Shown: one piece after another, positions 39,295 to 49,003 of the stretch | Position numbering within the stretch: position 1 is the first letter of the stretch | Layout: every line of letters begins with the position of its first letter | Assembly: GCA_947628755.1 (NCBI GenBank) | Contig: CANRBC010000009.1 | Location: forward strand, 38,014-102,013 | Origin: an uncultured Clostridia bacterium | Lineage (GTDB): Bacteria > Bacillota > Clostridia > Lachnospirales > CAG-274 | Reading direction: 5' to 3' | Length of the DNA stretch: 64,000 nt | Translations under genes and position numbers: made by a program | Notes under the pieces: generated by a model | What the model saw: the letters and a program-made list of their open reading frames with translations, nothing else | Database searches by the model: none | What the model was told of the DNA's origin: nothing

Positions 39295-40159
39295 AAACTG
39301 CCTCCTGTTCCAATAATTTTTTTATATTGAGAAGTCCCCAGCCCTGTCTGTTGGCAGGATAACCCAGCTTGGTCGCCGAGAGCTTGAGCATATATTTCAC
39401 ATCGTCGGGGGACATACGCGGATATTTTTCCAGAAGAAGAGCCGCCGCTCCGCTTACTATGGGCGTGGACATTGAAGTGCCGCTTAAGCCCTTGTATTTT
39501 CCGTTGCATTGACAGGAATATATATTGTTTCCCGGCGCCAATATATCCGGCTTTATTATATGCTCTCTTGTAGGACCTCTGCCCGAAAAGCTGCCGCTTT
39601 TGTCGTTTTCCTCGTCGGACGCGCCTACTGTTATTACCTTTCTGCTTGTGCCGGGAGAGGATATTGTACAGGGACGAGGACCGTTGTTCCCTGCCGCCGT
39701 TACCACTACCATGCCAAGCTCCCACAGCCTTTCAACAGCTGCCACAAGAGGGTCGTTTTTAGTCTCTCCTCCTGCGCCTATGGACATATTCACAACTCTT
39801 ATATTGTATTTTCTGTAATTTTCTTCTATCCATTTTATGCCTTTTAATACGTCTGCGGCATTTCCCTTTCCCTCTTCATTAAGAGTCTTGAGCATAACTA
39901 TATCGGATTCGGGAGCTATACCCTTGTATTTTCCGTTTCCGCTGCTTATCCCTGCTACATGGCAGCCGTGACCGTTATCGTCGTATGGCGCTTTTCTGCC
40001 GTTTACAAGATCTCCGAAATACAGTATTCTGTTCCGAAAGTCATATATATTGCATATACCCGTATCCAGAAAGGCTATCGTCACGCCTCTGCCCCTGTAC
40101 TTGTCGTTTATACAGTTGACCTTTTCTTTGGCGTGTATTATGTGAGTGGTTACTTCCAT
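39272..40159 (-). CDS. S8 subtilisin-like serine protease, intracellular type
   Basis: A 295-residue protease core with TIAFLDTGI (Asp), NGHGCHVAGI (His), AAGNNGP (oxyanion Asn) and GLSGTSMSTPIVSG (Ser). There is no signal peptide and no long propeptide, as in intracellular subtilisins. ATG at 40159 is chosen over GTG at 40168; both have only a weak AGG upstream. It is divergent from rnhB. Confidence 0.88.
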   Translation of the reverse strand: MEVTTHIIHAKEKVNCINDKYRGRGVTIAFLDTGICNIYDFRNRILYFGDLVNGRKAPYDDNGHGCHVAGISSGNGKYKGIAPESDIVMLKTLNEEGKGNAADVLKGIKWIEENYRKYNIRVVNMSIGAGGETKNDPLVAAVERLWELGMVVVTAAGNNGPRPCTISSPGTSRKVITVGASDEENDKSGSFSGRGPTREHIIKPDILAPGNNIYSCQCNGKYKGLSGTSMSTPIVSGAAALLLEKYPRMSPDDVKYMLKLSATKLGYPANRQGWGLLNIKKLLEQEAVYVRQLNS

Positions 40160-40219
40160 GCAAGCCACGACCTATTCATAATTATATTTTAAGATATGCG
40201 TAAATTTGCCCTTATGTTA

Positions 40220-40247
40220 TTGAAAAAATGCTAAAATATGTTATAAT
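40220..40247 (+). promoter_or_regulatory. Promoter of rnhB operon
   Basis: TTGAAA and TATAAT are separated by 16 bases. The predicted transcription start near 40254 argues against start codons at 40228 or 40252 for rnhB. Confidence 0.65.
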
Positions 40248-40266
40248 TAAAATGGTGATATGTTTA

Positions 40267-41028
40267 ATGAAATCAATAGCTGAAATAAAAAACGAACTTA
40301 ATATGTGCCTTAACCTTGACAGCTTTATAGCTGAATATAAAACGGACAGCCGCAGCGGCGTCATAAAGCTGGTGGCTCAGGCTCAGAGAAAAAAGGAAGG
40401 CTATGAAGCGGAGCAGAAAAGACTTGATACCATTACACTGTATGAAAAAAGGTACTATGATAAGGGTATAGAATATATAGGCGGTATTGACGAGGTGGGC
40501 AGAGGACCCTACGCAGGTCCTGTTGTGACAGCCTGTGTAATACTTCCCAAGGGCAGCAGAATAGAGGGTATAAACGACAGCAAAAAGCTATCTGCCAAAA
40601 AAAGAGACGAGCTTTTTGACATAATAAGGGAAAGAGCCGTGTCTATTGGCATAGGCATGGCTGACAATTATGAAATAGACGAGCTTAATATATTGCAGGC
40701 GACCTATATGGCTATGAAAAGAGCTGTGGAGAATATGGAAATAAAGCCCCAACAGCTTCTTGTAGACGCCGTTACGATCCCCGATATTGATATACCACAG
40801 GAGGCTGTTATTAAGGGTGACGCCAAGAGCATATCCATAGGCGCAGCCAGTATTATTGCCAAGGTAACAAGGGACAGGATAATGGCAGAGTATTCAAAGC
40901 AGTATCCACAGTACGGCTTTGACAAAAATGTGGGCTACGGCACAAGAGAGCATGAGGCTGCCATAAGGGAATACGGTCTTTGCAGCATACACAGAAGGAG
41001 CTTTACACATAAATTTTATGAACAATAA
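40267..41028 (+). CDS. rnhB: Ribonuclease HII
   Basis: A 253-residue RNase HII removing RNA from DNA. The N-terminal 70 residues are a helical extension seen in Firmicute RnhB; the catalytic domain has GGIDEVGRGPYAGPVV (Asp-Glu), NDSKKLSAKKR and LLVDAVTIPD. The ATG at 40267 fits GGTGAT upstream and the promoter position. yraN overlaps the end by 11 bases. Confidence 0.93.
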   Translation: MKSIAEIKNELNMCLNLDSFIAEYKTDSRSGVIKLVAQAQRKKEGYEAEQKRLDTITLYEKRYYDKGIEYIGGIDEVGRGPYAGPVVTACVILPKGSRIEGINDSKKLSAKKRDELFDIIRERAVSIGIGMADNYEIDELNILQATYMAMKRAVENMEIKPQQLLVDAVTIPDIDIPQEAVIKGDAKSISIGAASIIAKVTRDRIMAEYSKQYPQYGFDKNVGYGTREHEAAIREYGLCSIHRRSFTHKFYEQ

Positions 41029-41356
41029 GGAAAAGGGCAGCCGCGGAGAAAAAATTGCCGCAGGCTATTTACGACGGAGGCTGTACAGGATACTTGAAAC
41101 AAACTTTAGGCGAAAAACAGGGGAAATAGATATAATTGCCAAAAAAGGCGGCTATACTGTATTTGCAGAGGTCAAGTACAGAAGCTCGGATATAAACGGA
41201 CTGCCGAGAGAGGCTGTCAATTCCTTTAAGCAAAGGCAAATCAAGAGAACGGCTATGGTATATATTATGGAAAATCATATTGAAAATACGCCTGTTCGCT
41301 TTGATGTAATAGAAATACTGGGAAAGGATATAAGGCATATTAAAAATGCTTTTTAG
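41018..41356 (+). CDS. YraN family endonuclease-like protein (UPF0102)
   Basis: A 112-residue protein with the nuclease-like core KGSRGEKIAAGYL, GEIDIIAKKGGYTVFAEVKYR (Asp, Glu-x-Lys) and RFDVIEI. The fold is Holliday-junction-resolvase-like; the role is unknown. It overlaps rnhB by 11 bases, a very common pairing. Confidence 0.9.
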   Translation: MNNKEKGSRGEKIAAGYLRRRLYRILETNFRRKTGEIDIIAKKGGYTVFAEVKYRSSDINGLPREAVNSFKQRQIKRTAMVYIMENHIENTPVRFDVIEILGKDIRHIKNAF

Positions 41357-41361
41357 TTATT

Positions 41362-42159
41362 ATGGAGCTTATTAAAAAGGGAGATTTGGAATACCTTGTA
41401 TTCGACAAATTCAAGGATATAAAACATTGCTTTTCCACAAGAAAGGGCGGAGTGTCCCAGGGATGCTATGAAAGCATGAATCTTGGCTGGAGAGAGGACA
41501 AAAGAGAAAACGTAGTCGAAAACTACGATATAATATGCTCCGCCATAGGCTGTGACAGCAAAAACACCGTATGGACAAGACAGGTACACAAGGACAGAAT
41601 AATAAATGTGACCGAGGCAGACAGAGGCAAAGGCCTTTTCAGAGAAAGAGAGCAGGAGGGCTACGACGGTATAATAACAGACTGCAAGGACGTTGTGCTG
41701 ACAGGCTTTTCCGCAGACTGTGTGCTTATATTCTATTATGATTCCGTTAAAAAGGTAATAGCCATTACACACAGCGGCTGGAGAGGTACTGTGCTTTCAA
41801 TAGGCGCAAAGACCGTTGACAAAATGGTGTCCGACTACGGCTGCGACAGAAATAATATTGTGTGCGGCATTGCTCCCGCCATAGGCAAGTGCTGTTTTCA
41901 GGTGGATAAGCCCGTTGTAGATGAGTTTGAAAAGGTCTTTGATTGGGGCGGGCATTTTATAAGAGATGATGAGGAAAACGAGGGGAAATACTATATCGAC
42001 CTTCACGGCATAAATGAGGAAATACTTGTAAAAGCAGGCATACCGAGAGAAAATATAGAAAACAGCAGGATATGCACAAAATGCCATCCGGATATGTTCT
42101 TTACCCACAGACTTATGGGGGATAAAAGAGGCTCTATGGCAGGATTTATAAGCTTGTAG
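41362..42159 (+). CDS. pgeF: PgeF/YlmD-type laccase-domain protein
   Basis: A 265-residue peptidoglycan editing factor-like protein (also reported as purine nucleoside phosphorylase). Visible are FSTRKGGVSQGCYESMNLGW, TGFSADCVLIFYYD, ITHSGWRGTVLSIG (His), GIAPAIGKCCFQV (Cys) and RDDEENEGKYYIDLHG. No strong ribosome binding site precedes the ATG, but it follows yraN by only five bases. Confidence 0.88.
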   Translation: MELIKKGDLEYLVFDKFKDIKHCFSTRKGGVSQGCYESMNLGWREDKRENVVENYDIICSAIGCDSKNTVWTRQVHKDRIINVTEADRGKGLFREREQEGYDGIITDCKDVVLTGFSADCVLIFYYDSVKKVIAITHSGWRGTVLSIGAKTVDKMVSDYGCDRNNIVCGIAPAIGKCCFQVDKPVVDEFEKVFDWGGHFIRDDEENEGKYYIDLHGINEEILVKAGIPRENIENSRICTKCHPDMFFTHRLMGDKRGSMAGFISL

Positions 42160-42167
42160 GTGAATAT

Positions 42168-42518
42168 ATGAAAAAAATACTGTGTATATTACTGTCAATA
42201 TTTATTCTATGCTCTTGCCAAAAAACAGACTTGATAGCTATGACCTCTGTAAATACGGAGGAGTACAGGGCAATAGAATGGGCAAACAGAGTGTATGTAC
42301 CCTATTCTCCTGCAGATAAGACCGATATGGGAAAGCAAATAGGCATTGTGGACAATGATAAAAATGACTGCGTATATGAAGCCGAGGGACTTCCTGCCGA
42401 GGAATGGATAATGTCCTATTATAAATCAGGTGAAATGGACTCTCCTGTGCTTATGAAAGAAAAGAATGTAACGGACATACCCGAGGGTTTTACGTCGGAA
42501 TATGAGTGGAATAAGTGA
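42168..42518 (+). CDS. Small lipoprotein, function unknown
   Basis: A 116-residue protein with a lipoprotein signal ending ILCSC (Cys17). The mature 99 residues are acidic and Tyr/Trp-rich (YRAIEWANRVYVPYSPADK). It follows pgeF by eight bases and is probably last in the rnhB operon. No family was recognised. Confidence 0.65.
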   Translation: MKKILCILLSIFILCSCQKTDLIAMTSVNTEEYRAIEWANRVYVPYSPADKTDMGKQIGIVDNDKNDCVYEAEGLPAEEWIMSYYKSGEMDSPVLMKEKNVTDIPEGFTSEYEWNK

Positions 42519-42552
42519 TGATAAAGGGAATTTTTGCTTAGGTTATTAGAGT

Positions 42553-42773
42553 CGACCCTTCAGTCAGCCCCGCTCGAAGCCATTTGTTACACTTAGCTGT
42601 AGCCGAGGCTGACAGCTCCCCTTCTCGTAAGGGGAGCCTTAGGTGTATGCTTGCTAAAACCGCTTGTTTACTTTGAAAGACGATACCTGAGCTGTCGCCA
42701 ATACCCCAGCCTCCCCTAGCCCGTCAGGGCGTCGGAGGGGAGGGGGACCATGCGAAGCATGGTGGAAGGGTCG
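42553..42773. repeat. Dispersed palindromic-ended repeat, copy 2 (221 bp)
   Basis: Same end sequences (CGACCCTTC and GAAGGGTCG) and internal blocks as 38775-39059, in the same orientation, without the 65-base insert. It occupies most of the gap between the small lipoprotein and the DUF512 gene. Confidence 0.85.
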
Positions 42774-42848
42774 TTCAAAAGCAAAGACAATGCCGATATT
42801 ACGATAAACATAAATCTATCACATTAAACACAACTGAGGAAAAATAAC

Positions 42849-44162
42849 ATGAACAACGTTATAATAAAAGTAGAAAAAGGCTCTATTGCCGAGGAAATGG
42901 GCATAGAGCCGGGAGATATACTTGTGGACATAGACAATAATCCCGTAAAGGACGTATTTGACTACAGGTATCTTATACAGAGCGAATATATAGAGGTGGG
43001 GATACAAAAGCCCAACGGTGATGAATGGCTTCTTGAAATAGACAAGGAGGAGTACGAGGATTTGGGCATAGTGTTTGAAAGAGGGCTTATGGACAGGGCA
43101 AAAAGCTGCTCCAACAAGTGTATATTCTGCTTTATAGACCAGCTGCCCAAGGGCATGAGAGATACGCTCTACTTTAAGGACGATGATTCAAGGCTCTCAT
43201 TTTTACAGGGGAATTATGTCACTCTTACAAATATGAAGCAGGAGGATATAGACAGGGTGATATTCTATCATCTCTCCCCTATAAATATTTCTGTCCATAC
43301 CACGGATAAGGAGCTGCGGAAATTTATGCTTAAAAATCCCAACTCCGACAATCTTATGGACTATATAAAGCAGCTCTATGAAAATCATATAGAAATGAAC
43401 TTTCAGATAGTGCTGTGCAGGGATATTAACGACGGCGAATATCTGGACAAGAGCATAGAGGAGCTGTCACAGTTTATACCTATGGCAAGGAGTATGTCAG
43501 TAGTGCCCTTTGGTATGACAAGGTTCAGAGACGGTCTTTGCGATATAAAGCTCTTTGACAAGGCAGGCTGCATAAGGGTAATAGAGCAGGTGGAAGGCTG
43601 GCAGAAAAGACTTTATGCCAAGTATGGCACACGCTTTTGCTTTTTAAGTGATGAATTTTACCTTATGGCAGGTATGGAAATTCCCGACGGGGAATGTTAT
43701 GAGGGTTATCCGCAGCTTGAGAACGGCGTGGGAATGATAGCATTGACAAAAAGCGAATTTTATAATAAGCTGAATACACTTGAGGCGGATAATGTAAGCA
43801 GAACGGTAACTCTCGCTACGGGAAAGCTCGCCTATGACTTTATTTATTCCTTAAGCTGTGATATAATGAAAAAATACGGCAATACCAAAATAAATACCGT
43901 TGCCGTGGAAAACGACTTTTTCGGCAATACCATAACGGTAAGTGGACTTCTTACTGGTCGGGATATTATCTCCTGTCTTAAGGGCAAGGAGCTTGGCAGC
44001 GTGCTTTTTATACCGGAAAACTGCCTTAGAGCAGACGAGACTGTGCTTCTTGACGATGTGGATATAAAGGATATTGAAAAAGAGCTTAATGTAAAGGTTA
44101 TTCCAATGAGCTGCAACGGCGGAGAGCTGCTGGAGCAGATATTGAGTACGGAGGATATATAA
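42849..44162 (+). CDS. DUF512 family radical SAM-like protein with PDZ domain
   Basis: A 437-residue protein. An N-terminal PDZ (about 1-75, [20 protein letters not shown]) is followed by a cysteine cluster [21 protein letters not shown] near 91-111 and a DUF512 C-terminal region. Function is unknown. It ends one base before der, a conserved neighbourhood. Confidence 0.85.
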   Translation: MNNVIIKVEKGSIAEEMGIEPGDILVDIDNNPVKDVFDYRYLIQSEYIEVGIQKPNGDEWLLEIDKEEYEDLGIVFERGLMDRAKSCSNKCIFCFIDQLPKGMRDTLYFKDDDSRLSFLQGNYVTLTNMKQEDIDRVIFYHLSPINISVHTTDKELRKFMLKNPNSDNLMDYIKQLYENHIEMNFQIVLCRDINDGEYLDKSIEELSQFIPMARSMSVVPFGMTRFRDGLCDIKLFDKAGCIRVIEQVEGWQKRLYAKYGTRFCFLSDEFYLMAGMEIPDGECYEGYPQLENGVGMIALTKSEFYNKLNTLEADNVSRTVTLATGKLAYDFIYSLSCDIMKKYGNTKINTVAVENDFFGNTITVSGLLTGRDIISCLKGKELGSVLFIPENCLRADETVLLDDVDIKDIEKELNVKVIPMSCNGGELLEQILSTEDI

Positions 44163-44163
44163 A

Positions 44164-45483
44164 ATGGCTAAACCTATAGTTGCTATAGTAGGACGACCAA
44201 ATGTAGGAAAGTCCACGCTTTTTAACAGAATAGCAGGAGAGAGAATATCTATAGTGGAGAATACTCCCGGCGTTACCCGTGACAGGATATACGCCGACGC
44301 AGAGTGGCTTGACTATAGCTTTACTCTTATAGACACAGGCGGACTTGAACCCGAAAGCGACGATATGATGCTTAAGAATATGTATTCCCAGGCGGAAATA
44401 GCTATACAGTCTGCCGATGTCATTATTTTCCTTACAGATGTCAGAACGGGTATGGTAGACGCAGATATGCAGGTCGCCAATATACTGAGGAAATCCGGCA
44501 AACCCATAGTGCTTGCTGTAAACAAATTGGACGACCTTGCCAAGTACGGTATGGATGTGTATGAATTCTATGCTCTAGGTCTTGGCGAGCCCTTTGGCAT
44601 AAGCGCAGGACAGATGATAGGCTTAGGCGATATGCTTGACGAGGTGGTAAAGCACTTTCCCGAGGGCGGCGGAAATGACGGCGATGAGGACGTTATAAAG
44701 GTCGCCATTATAGGCAAGCCCAATGTAGGCAAGTCCTCTCTTATCAACAGGATACTTGGAGAGGAAAGAGTAATAGTAAGCGATGTTGCAGGCACTACAA
44801 GAGACGCCATAGACTCTGAGTACGAATATCAAGGTCAGAAATATGTGTTTATAGATACTGCCGGTATGAGAAGAAAGTCCAAGATAAAAGAGAATATTGA
44901 GAGATATTCTATTGTAAGGGCAGTTGCGGCAGTTGAGCGCTCCGATGTGTGTATTATGATGATAAACGCCGAGGACGGCATAACCGACCAGGACAAAAAG
45001 GTGGCGGGAATTGCCCATGAGGCAGGCAAGGCTGTTATTATTGCAGTAAACAAGTGGGACAAGATAGAAAAAGACAACCATACAATGAATAATTTTATGA
45101 AGGATATAGATGCAGAATTCAAGTATCTTTCCTATGCGCCTCGTCTTTTCATATCAGCCCTTACGGGTCAGAGAGTATCGAAGCTGTTTGAGCTTATTAT
45201 AATGGTACATGAAAACAACACAAGGAGAATATCCACAGGCGTGCTTAACGATGTGCTTATAGAGGCTATGGCTATGAATCAGCCTCCTGCGGAAAAGGGC
45301 AGACAGCTGAGAATATACTATATGACACAGGTTTCCGTAAAGCCGCCTACATTCGTGCTTTTTGTAAACGATACGGAGCTTCTCCACTTCTCATATCAGA
45401 GATATATTGAAAATCAGCTGAGAGAGGCTTTCGGCTTTGTGGGTACGCCCATACACTTTATAGCAAGAAACAGGAAGGAATAG
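44164..45483 (+). CDS. der: Ribosome assembly GTPase Der
   Basis: A 439-residue tandem GTPase for 50S assembly. G-domain 1 has [13 protein letters not shown] (9-21), DTGG and NKLD; G-domain 2 has [13 protein letters not shown] (about 182) with [13 protein letters not shown] and NKWD; a KH-like domain closes the protein. Length is normal. Confidence 0.97.
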   Translation: MAKPIVAIVGRPNVGKSTLFNRIAGERISIVENTPGVTRDRIYADAEWLDYSFTLIDTGGLEPESDDMMLKNMYSQAEIAIQSADVIIFLTDVRTGMVDADMQVANILRKSGKPIVLAVNKLDDLAKYGMDVYEFYALGLGEPFGISAGQMIGLGDMLDEVVKHFPEGGGNDGDEDVIKVAIIGKPNVGKSSLINRILGEERVIVSDVAGTTRDAIDSEYEYQGQKYVFIDTAGMRRKSKIKENIERYSIVRAVAAVERSDVCIMMINAEDGITDQDKKVAGIAHEAGKAVIIAVNKWDKIEKDNHTMNNFMKDIDAEFKYLSYAPRLFISALTGQRVSKLFELIIMVHENNTRRISTGVLNDVLIEAMAMNQPPAEKGRQLRIYYMTQVSVKPPTFVLFVNDTELLHFSYQRYIENQLREAFGFVGTPIHFIARNRKE

Positions 45484-45487
45484 AGCT

Positions 45488-46120
45488 ATGTTCAGAATTA
45501 TATGCTTGATAATAGGATACGCTTTTGGCTGCCTCCAGTCTGCCTATTTCATAGGCAGGCTTATGGGTCATATAGACATAAGGGACTACGGCAGCGGAAA
45601 CGCAGGCTTTACAAATACCACAAGAGTTCTCGGCAAAAAGGCGGGAGCTATTGTGTTCATATTTGATTTGTGCAAGGTAATAGCCGCTTACTATATATGC
45701 TCTCTTATATTCGGGGGAAACGGCAGCCTTCTCGAAGGTACAAGCTATCTGCCCGGCATATACGGCGGTTTAGGAGCGGTACTGGGACATAATTTCCCCT
45801 TTTATCTGGGCTTTAGGGGAGGAAAGGGCATTGCCTGTACACTTGGACTTATGCTTTGCGTAGATTGGAGAGTAGCCCTTGTTACATATATAATAGGCTT
45901 TTGCATATTCCTTACTAACAGATATATTTCCGTAGGCTCTCTTTCAATGGCGCTTATGTATCCCGTATTTGCGCTTATAGTCAATAAAAAAATAGGCTTT
46001 GGAGCAGAAGCCATAATACTTTTGTTCATACTTTGCATACTGGCGTTTATAAAGCATAGGACAAATATACAAAGACTTCTGAACGGTACAGAGAGGAAAT
46101 TCGGAGTTAAAGAGAAATAG
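45488..46120 (+). CDS. plsY: Acyl-phosphate glycerol-3-phosphate acyltransferase
   Basis: A 210-residue membrane enzyme starting phospholipid synthesis. Visible are YGSGNAGFTNTTRVLG near 36, GHNFPFYLGFRGGKGIACTLG near 99 and a third motif near 190. It pairs functionally with gpsA, which follows by ten bases and supplies glycerol 3-phosphate. Confidence 0.95.
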   Translation: MFRIICLIIGYAFGCLQSAYFIGRLMGHIDIRDYGSGNAGFTNTTRVLGKKAGAIVFIFDLCKVIAAYYICSLIFGGNGSLLEGTSYLPGIYGGLGAVLGHNFPFYLGFRGGKGIACTLGLMLCVDWRVALVTYIIGFCIFLTNRYISVGSLSMALMYPVFALIVNKKIGFGAEAIILLFILCILAFIKHRTNIQRLLNGTERKFGVKEK

Positions 46121-46130
46121 AGGTGTTGTT

Positions 46131-47129
46131 ATGAAAACGGTTGCGGTAATAGGCTCGGGAAGCTGGGGAACGGCTCTTGCCGTACAGTTGAAAAGGGCAG
46201 GAAACAATGTAATACTCTGGTCATTCAAGGAGGAGGAGGCGGCAGCTATACTTGCCGACAGGGAAAATAAGGAATTCCTCCCGGGAGTGAAAATAGACAG
46301 CGACATAACTGTTACCTGTAAGGACGAGGACGTATCATGGGCGGATATGCTTGTGTTTTCCACTCCCTCCAAATTCGTAAGAAATATGGCAAAACGCTTT
46401 GCCCCTTATGTAAAGGAAAACGAAATAGTCGTAAATGTGGCAAAGGGTCTTGAGGAAGGCACTCTTTTAAGACTTTCCGAGGTAATAAAGGAGGAAATAC
46501 CTCAGTGCAGAGTAGCCGTGCTTTCAGGTCCCTCTCATGCAGAGGAGGTAGGCAAAAATATGGCGACTACCATTGTTGCCGCTTCCGAGGATACGGAGGT
46601 TGCCCATGAAATACAGGATACGTTTATGTCCCCTATGTTCAGAGTGTATACCAATACCGACGTTATAGGCGTAGAGCTTGGCGGCGCGCTCAAGAACCTT
46701 ATAGCCCTTGCGGCGGGAGCTGCCGACGGCTGCGGCTTCGGTGACAATACAAAGGCTGCCCTTATGACAAGAGGTCTTGCGGAAATAACAAGGCTTGGCG
46801 TTACAATGGGCGGCAAAAAGGAAACCTTTGCGGGACTTACGGGCATAGGCGACCTTATAGTTACTTGCACAAGTATGCACAGTAGGAACAGAAGGGCAGG
46901 CATACTTCTGGGACAGGGCAAAAGTCTTCAGGAGACCCTGGAGCAAGTACACATGGTAGTAGAGGGCGTTATAAACGCCAAAGCCGCCTACGACCTTTCA
47001 ACAAAATACGGCATAGAAATGCCTATTACAAATGAAATAAACAACGTGCTTTACAAGGGCAAGAATGTAAAGCAGGCAGTATACGACCTTATGACAAGAG
47101 ATAAAGTAGACGAAATAGATAAGGATTGA
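46131..47129 (+). CDS. gpsA: Glycerol-3-phosphate dehydrogenase (NAD(P)+)
   Basis: A 332-residue enzyme making sn-glycerol 3-phosphate from dihydroxyacetone phosphate. The Rossmann motif is VIGSGSWGTALA (6-17); LSGPSHAEEV, GGALKNLIALAAG (catalytic Lys) and GLTGIGDLIVTCTS follow. GAGGTG precedes the start. It is part of the der-plsY-gpsA run. Confidence 0.96.
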   Translation: MKTVAVIGSGSWGTALAVQLKRAGNNVILWSFKEEEAAAILADRENKEFLPGVKIDSDITVTCKDEDVSWADMLVFSTPSKFVRNMAKRFAPYVKENEIVVNVAKGLEEGTLLRLSEVIKEEIPQCRVAVLSGPSHAEEVGKNMATTIVAASEDTEVAHEIQDTFMSPMFRVYTNTDVIGVELGGALKNLIALAAGAADGCGFGDNTKAALMTRGLAEITRLGVTMGGKKETFAGLTGIGDLIVTCTSMHSRNRRAGILLGQGKSLQETLEQVHMVVEGVINAKAAYDLSTKYGIEMPITNEINNVLYKGKNVKQAVYDLMTRDKVDEIDKD

Positions 47130-47133
47130 AGCT

Positions 47134-48669
47134 ATGTACGAAAAGATAAAAGGAAAATGGACAGCCGATTTGGGAAACGGCAGATATAAAAATCCCATAT
47201 TGTTTACCGACTATTCCGACCCCGATGTAATAAGGGTGGGCAAGGATTTTTTTATGGTAGCAAGCTCATTTACATATTTTCCGGGAGTACCCGTTCTCCA
47301 TTCCACAGACCTTGTGAACTGGAAAACAATAAGCTATGCCGTAAACAAAATGCCCCTTTCAAAATACGATACTCCCAAGCACGGTATGGGCGTATGGGCG
47401 CCGTCCATAAGGTATCACGACAATAAGTATTGGGTATACTTCGGCGACCCCGACGAGGGAGTATTTATGGCAAATACGGAAGACCCTTTCGGCAAATGGA
47501 ATGATACGGTATGTGTGGCAAGGTCAAAGGGCTGGATAGATACCTGCCCCCTTTGGGACGACGACGGACAGGCATATCTTATAAGAGGCGTTGCCAAGAG
47601 CAGAATAGGCTATAAGAGCAAGTTGTTTTTACACAAAATGTCTCCCGACGGCACAAGGCTTCTGGACGACGGAGTGCTTGTATTTGACGGCAGAATAAAT
47701 CATCCTACTCTGGAAGGACCAAAGCTCTACAAGAGAAATGGCTATTATTATATATTTGCTCCTGCAGGCGGCGTACAGACAGGCTGGCAGATGGTAGCCA
47801 GAAGCAAGGATATATACGGTCCTTATGAGCACAGAGTAGTGCTGCACCAAGGAGACAGTCCCATAAACGGACCTCACCAGGGAGGACTTGTGGATATGCC
47901 CAACGGTGAAAGCTGGTTCATACATTTCCAGGATTTGAACGCATACGGCAGGGTCATTCACCTGCAGCCTGCCCATTGGACTGAGGACGACTGGATAGAA
48001 ATGGGCGTCGATACCAACAGGGACTTCATAGGCGAGCCTGTACTTGAATACGACAAGCCAAAGGACTGCCAAAGCGAAATAATACCGCCTCTTGACAGCG
48101 ATGATTTCACAGGGGATAAGCTGGGTATACAATGGCAGTTCCAGGCTCATGTTAAGGACAGCTTCTATGAGCTGACGGGACATAGCATAAAGCTGTTTGC
48201 TCTGCCCTATGAGGGCAAAAATATCTCTGATGCTCCCAACCTTATGTGTCAGCTTATGAACAGACCCAACTTCAGTGTTACCGCCAAGGTGAATATGCGC
48301 CTTAATGAAAACGAAGCCTGCGGTCTTGTTATAACAGGGGGCAGCTATTACGGCATAATAGTTGAAAACGGAGCTGCAAGACAGGTAAGCTACGAGCTTG
48401 AAAAGGACATTGATACCGAGGAGATAACAGGCGGTACTCTTGATATAAAGGGCAATGAGCTTTACTTAAGGCTTACTATGGAATACCCGGGATATGTCAC
48501 ATCCTATGTAAGCGAAAACGGTGTCGATTATGTAAAGGTAGGAAATACCGTTATGTACAACGTATCCAGAAAAAGCTGGGTAGGCGGAAAGATAGGTATT
48601 TTTGCCGTAAACGACGAGGGCAGGAATAGAGGAGGCTATGTGGAGTTTGAATATATAAATGTGGAGTGA
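47134..48669 (+). CDS. Glycoside hydrolase family 43 protein
   Basis: A 511-residue two-domain GH43 enzyme: a five-bladed propeller (about 20-310) with TDYSDPDVIR (base Asp), WIDTCPLWDDDG (second Asp) and HPTLEGPKLYKR (acid Glu), then a C-terminal beta-sandwich (about 325-510). This resembles beta-xylosidase or alpha-L-arabinofuranosidase of the GH43_12 type. There is no signal peptide, so it should act on imported oligosaccharides. It begins four bases after gpsA, an unusual partner. Confidence 0.85.
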   Translation: MYEKIKGKWTADLGNGRYKNPILFTDYSDPDVIRVGKDFFMVASSFTYFPGVPVLHSTDLVNWKTISYAVNKMPLSKYDTPKHGMGVWAPSIRYHDNKYWVYFGDPDEGVFMANTEDPFGKWNDTVCVARSKGWIDTCPLWDDDGQAYLIRGVAKSRIGYKSKLFLHKMSPDGTRLLDDGVLVFDGRINHPTLEGPKLYKRNGYYYIFAPAGGVQTGWQMVARSKDIYGPYEHRVVLHQGDSPINGPHQGGLVDMPNGESWFIHFQDLNAYGRVIHLQPAHWTEDDWIEMGVDTNRDFIGEPVLEYDKPKDCQSEIIPPLDSDDFTGDKLGIQWQFQAHVKDSFYELTGHSIKLFALPYEGKNISDAPNLMCQLMNRPNFSVTAKVNMRLNENEACGLVITGGSYYGIIVENGAARQVSYELEKDIDTEEITGGTLDIKGNELYLRLTMEYPGYVTSYVSENGVDYVKVGNTVMYNVSRKSWVGGKIGIFAVNDEGRNRGGYVEFEYINVE

Positions 48670-48674
48670 TATTT

Positions 48675-48992
48675 ATGAGATATTACAAGAACATATTTAT
48701 GGACAAGGGTTATCTGGATATTGAGAAGACAAAGTCCGATATACTTGCGGGAAAGAGCGTTTTCAACGCATGGCTCATATATACAGACCCCGACAGCGGC
48801 GATATGTTTGAAATCGCTCCCTCGGAGCACGTGTTCAGAGCAAGGAACAAACACAGGGACTATGGCATAATAGCAGTTTCCAGAGGCTTCGGCGCTGCAA
48901 GAAAAACACTTAAGCTGCTCATAGAGGAGTGGCTTATGGAACACGACGATTTAAAGGGAATAAAGGAATACTATAACAGCAGATGTATTTGA
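48675..48992 (+). CDS. Conserved hypothetical small protein
   Basis: A 105-residue soluble protein (starts MRYYKNIFMDKGY; contains SVFNAWLIYTDPDSGDMFEI). ATG at 48675 has GTGGAGTG upstream, overlapping the end of the GH43 gene. No family was recognised. It lies 11 bases before the DUF2953 gene. Confidence 0.6.
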   Translation: MRYYKNIFMDKGYLDIEKTKSDILAGKSVFNAWLIYTDPDSGDMFEIAPSEHVFRARNKHRDYGIIAVSRGFGAARKTLKLLIEEWLMEHDDLKGIKEYYNSRCI

Positions 48993-49003
48993 GAGGGTAG
49001 GCT

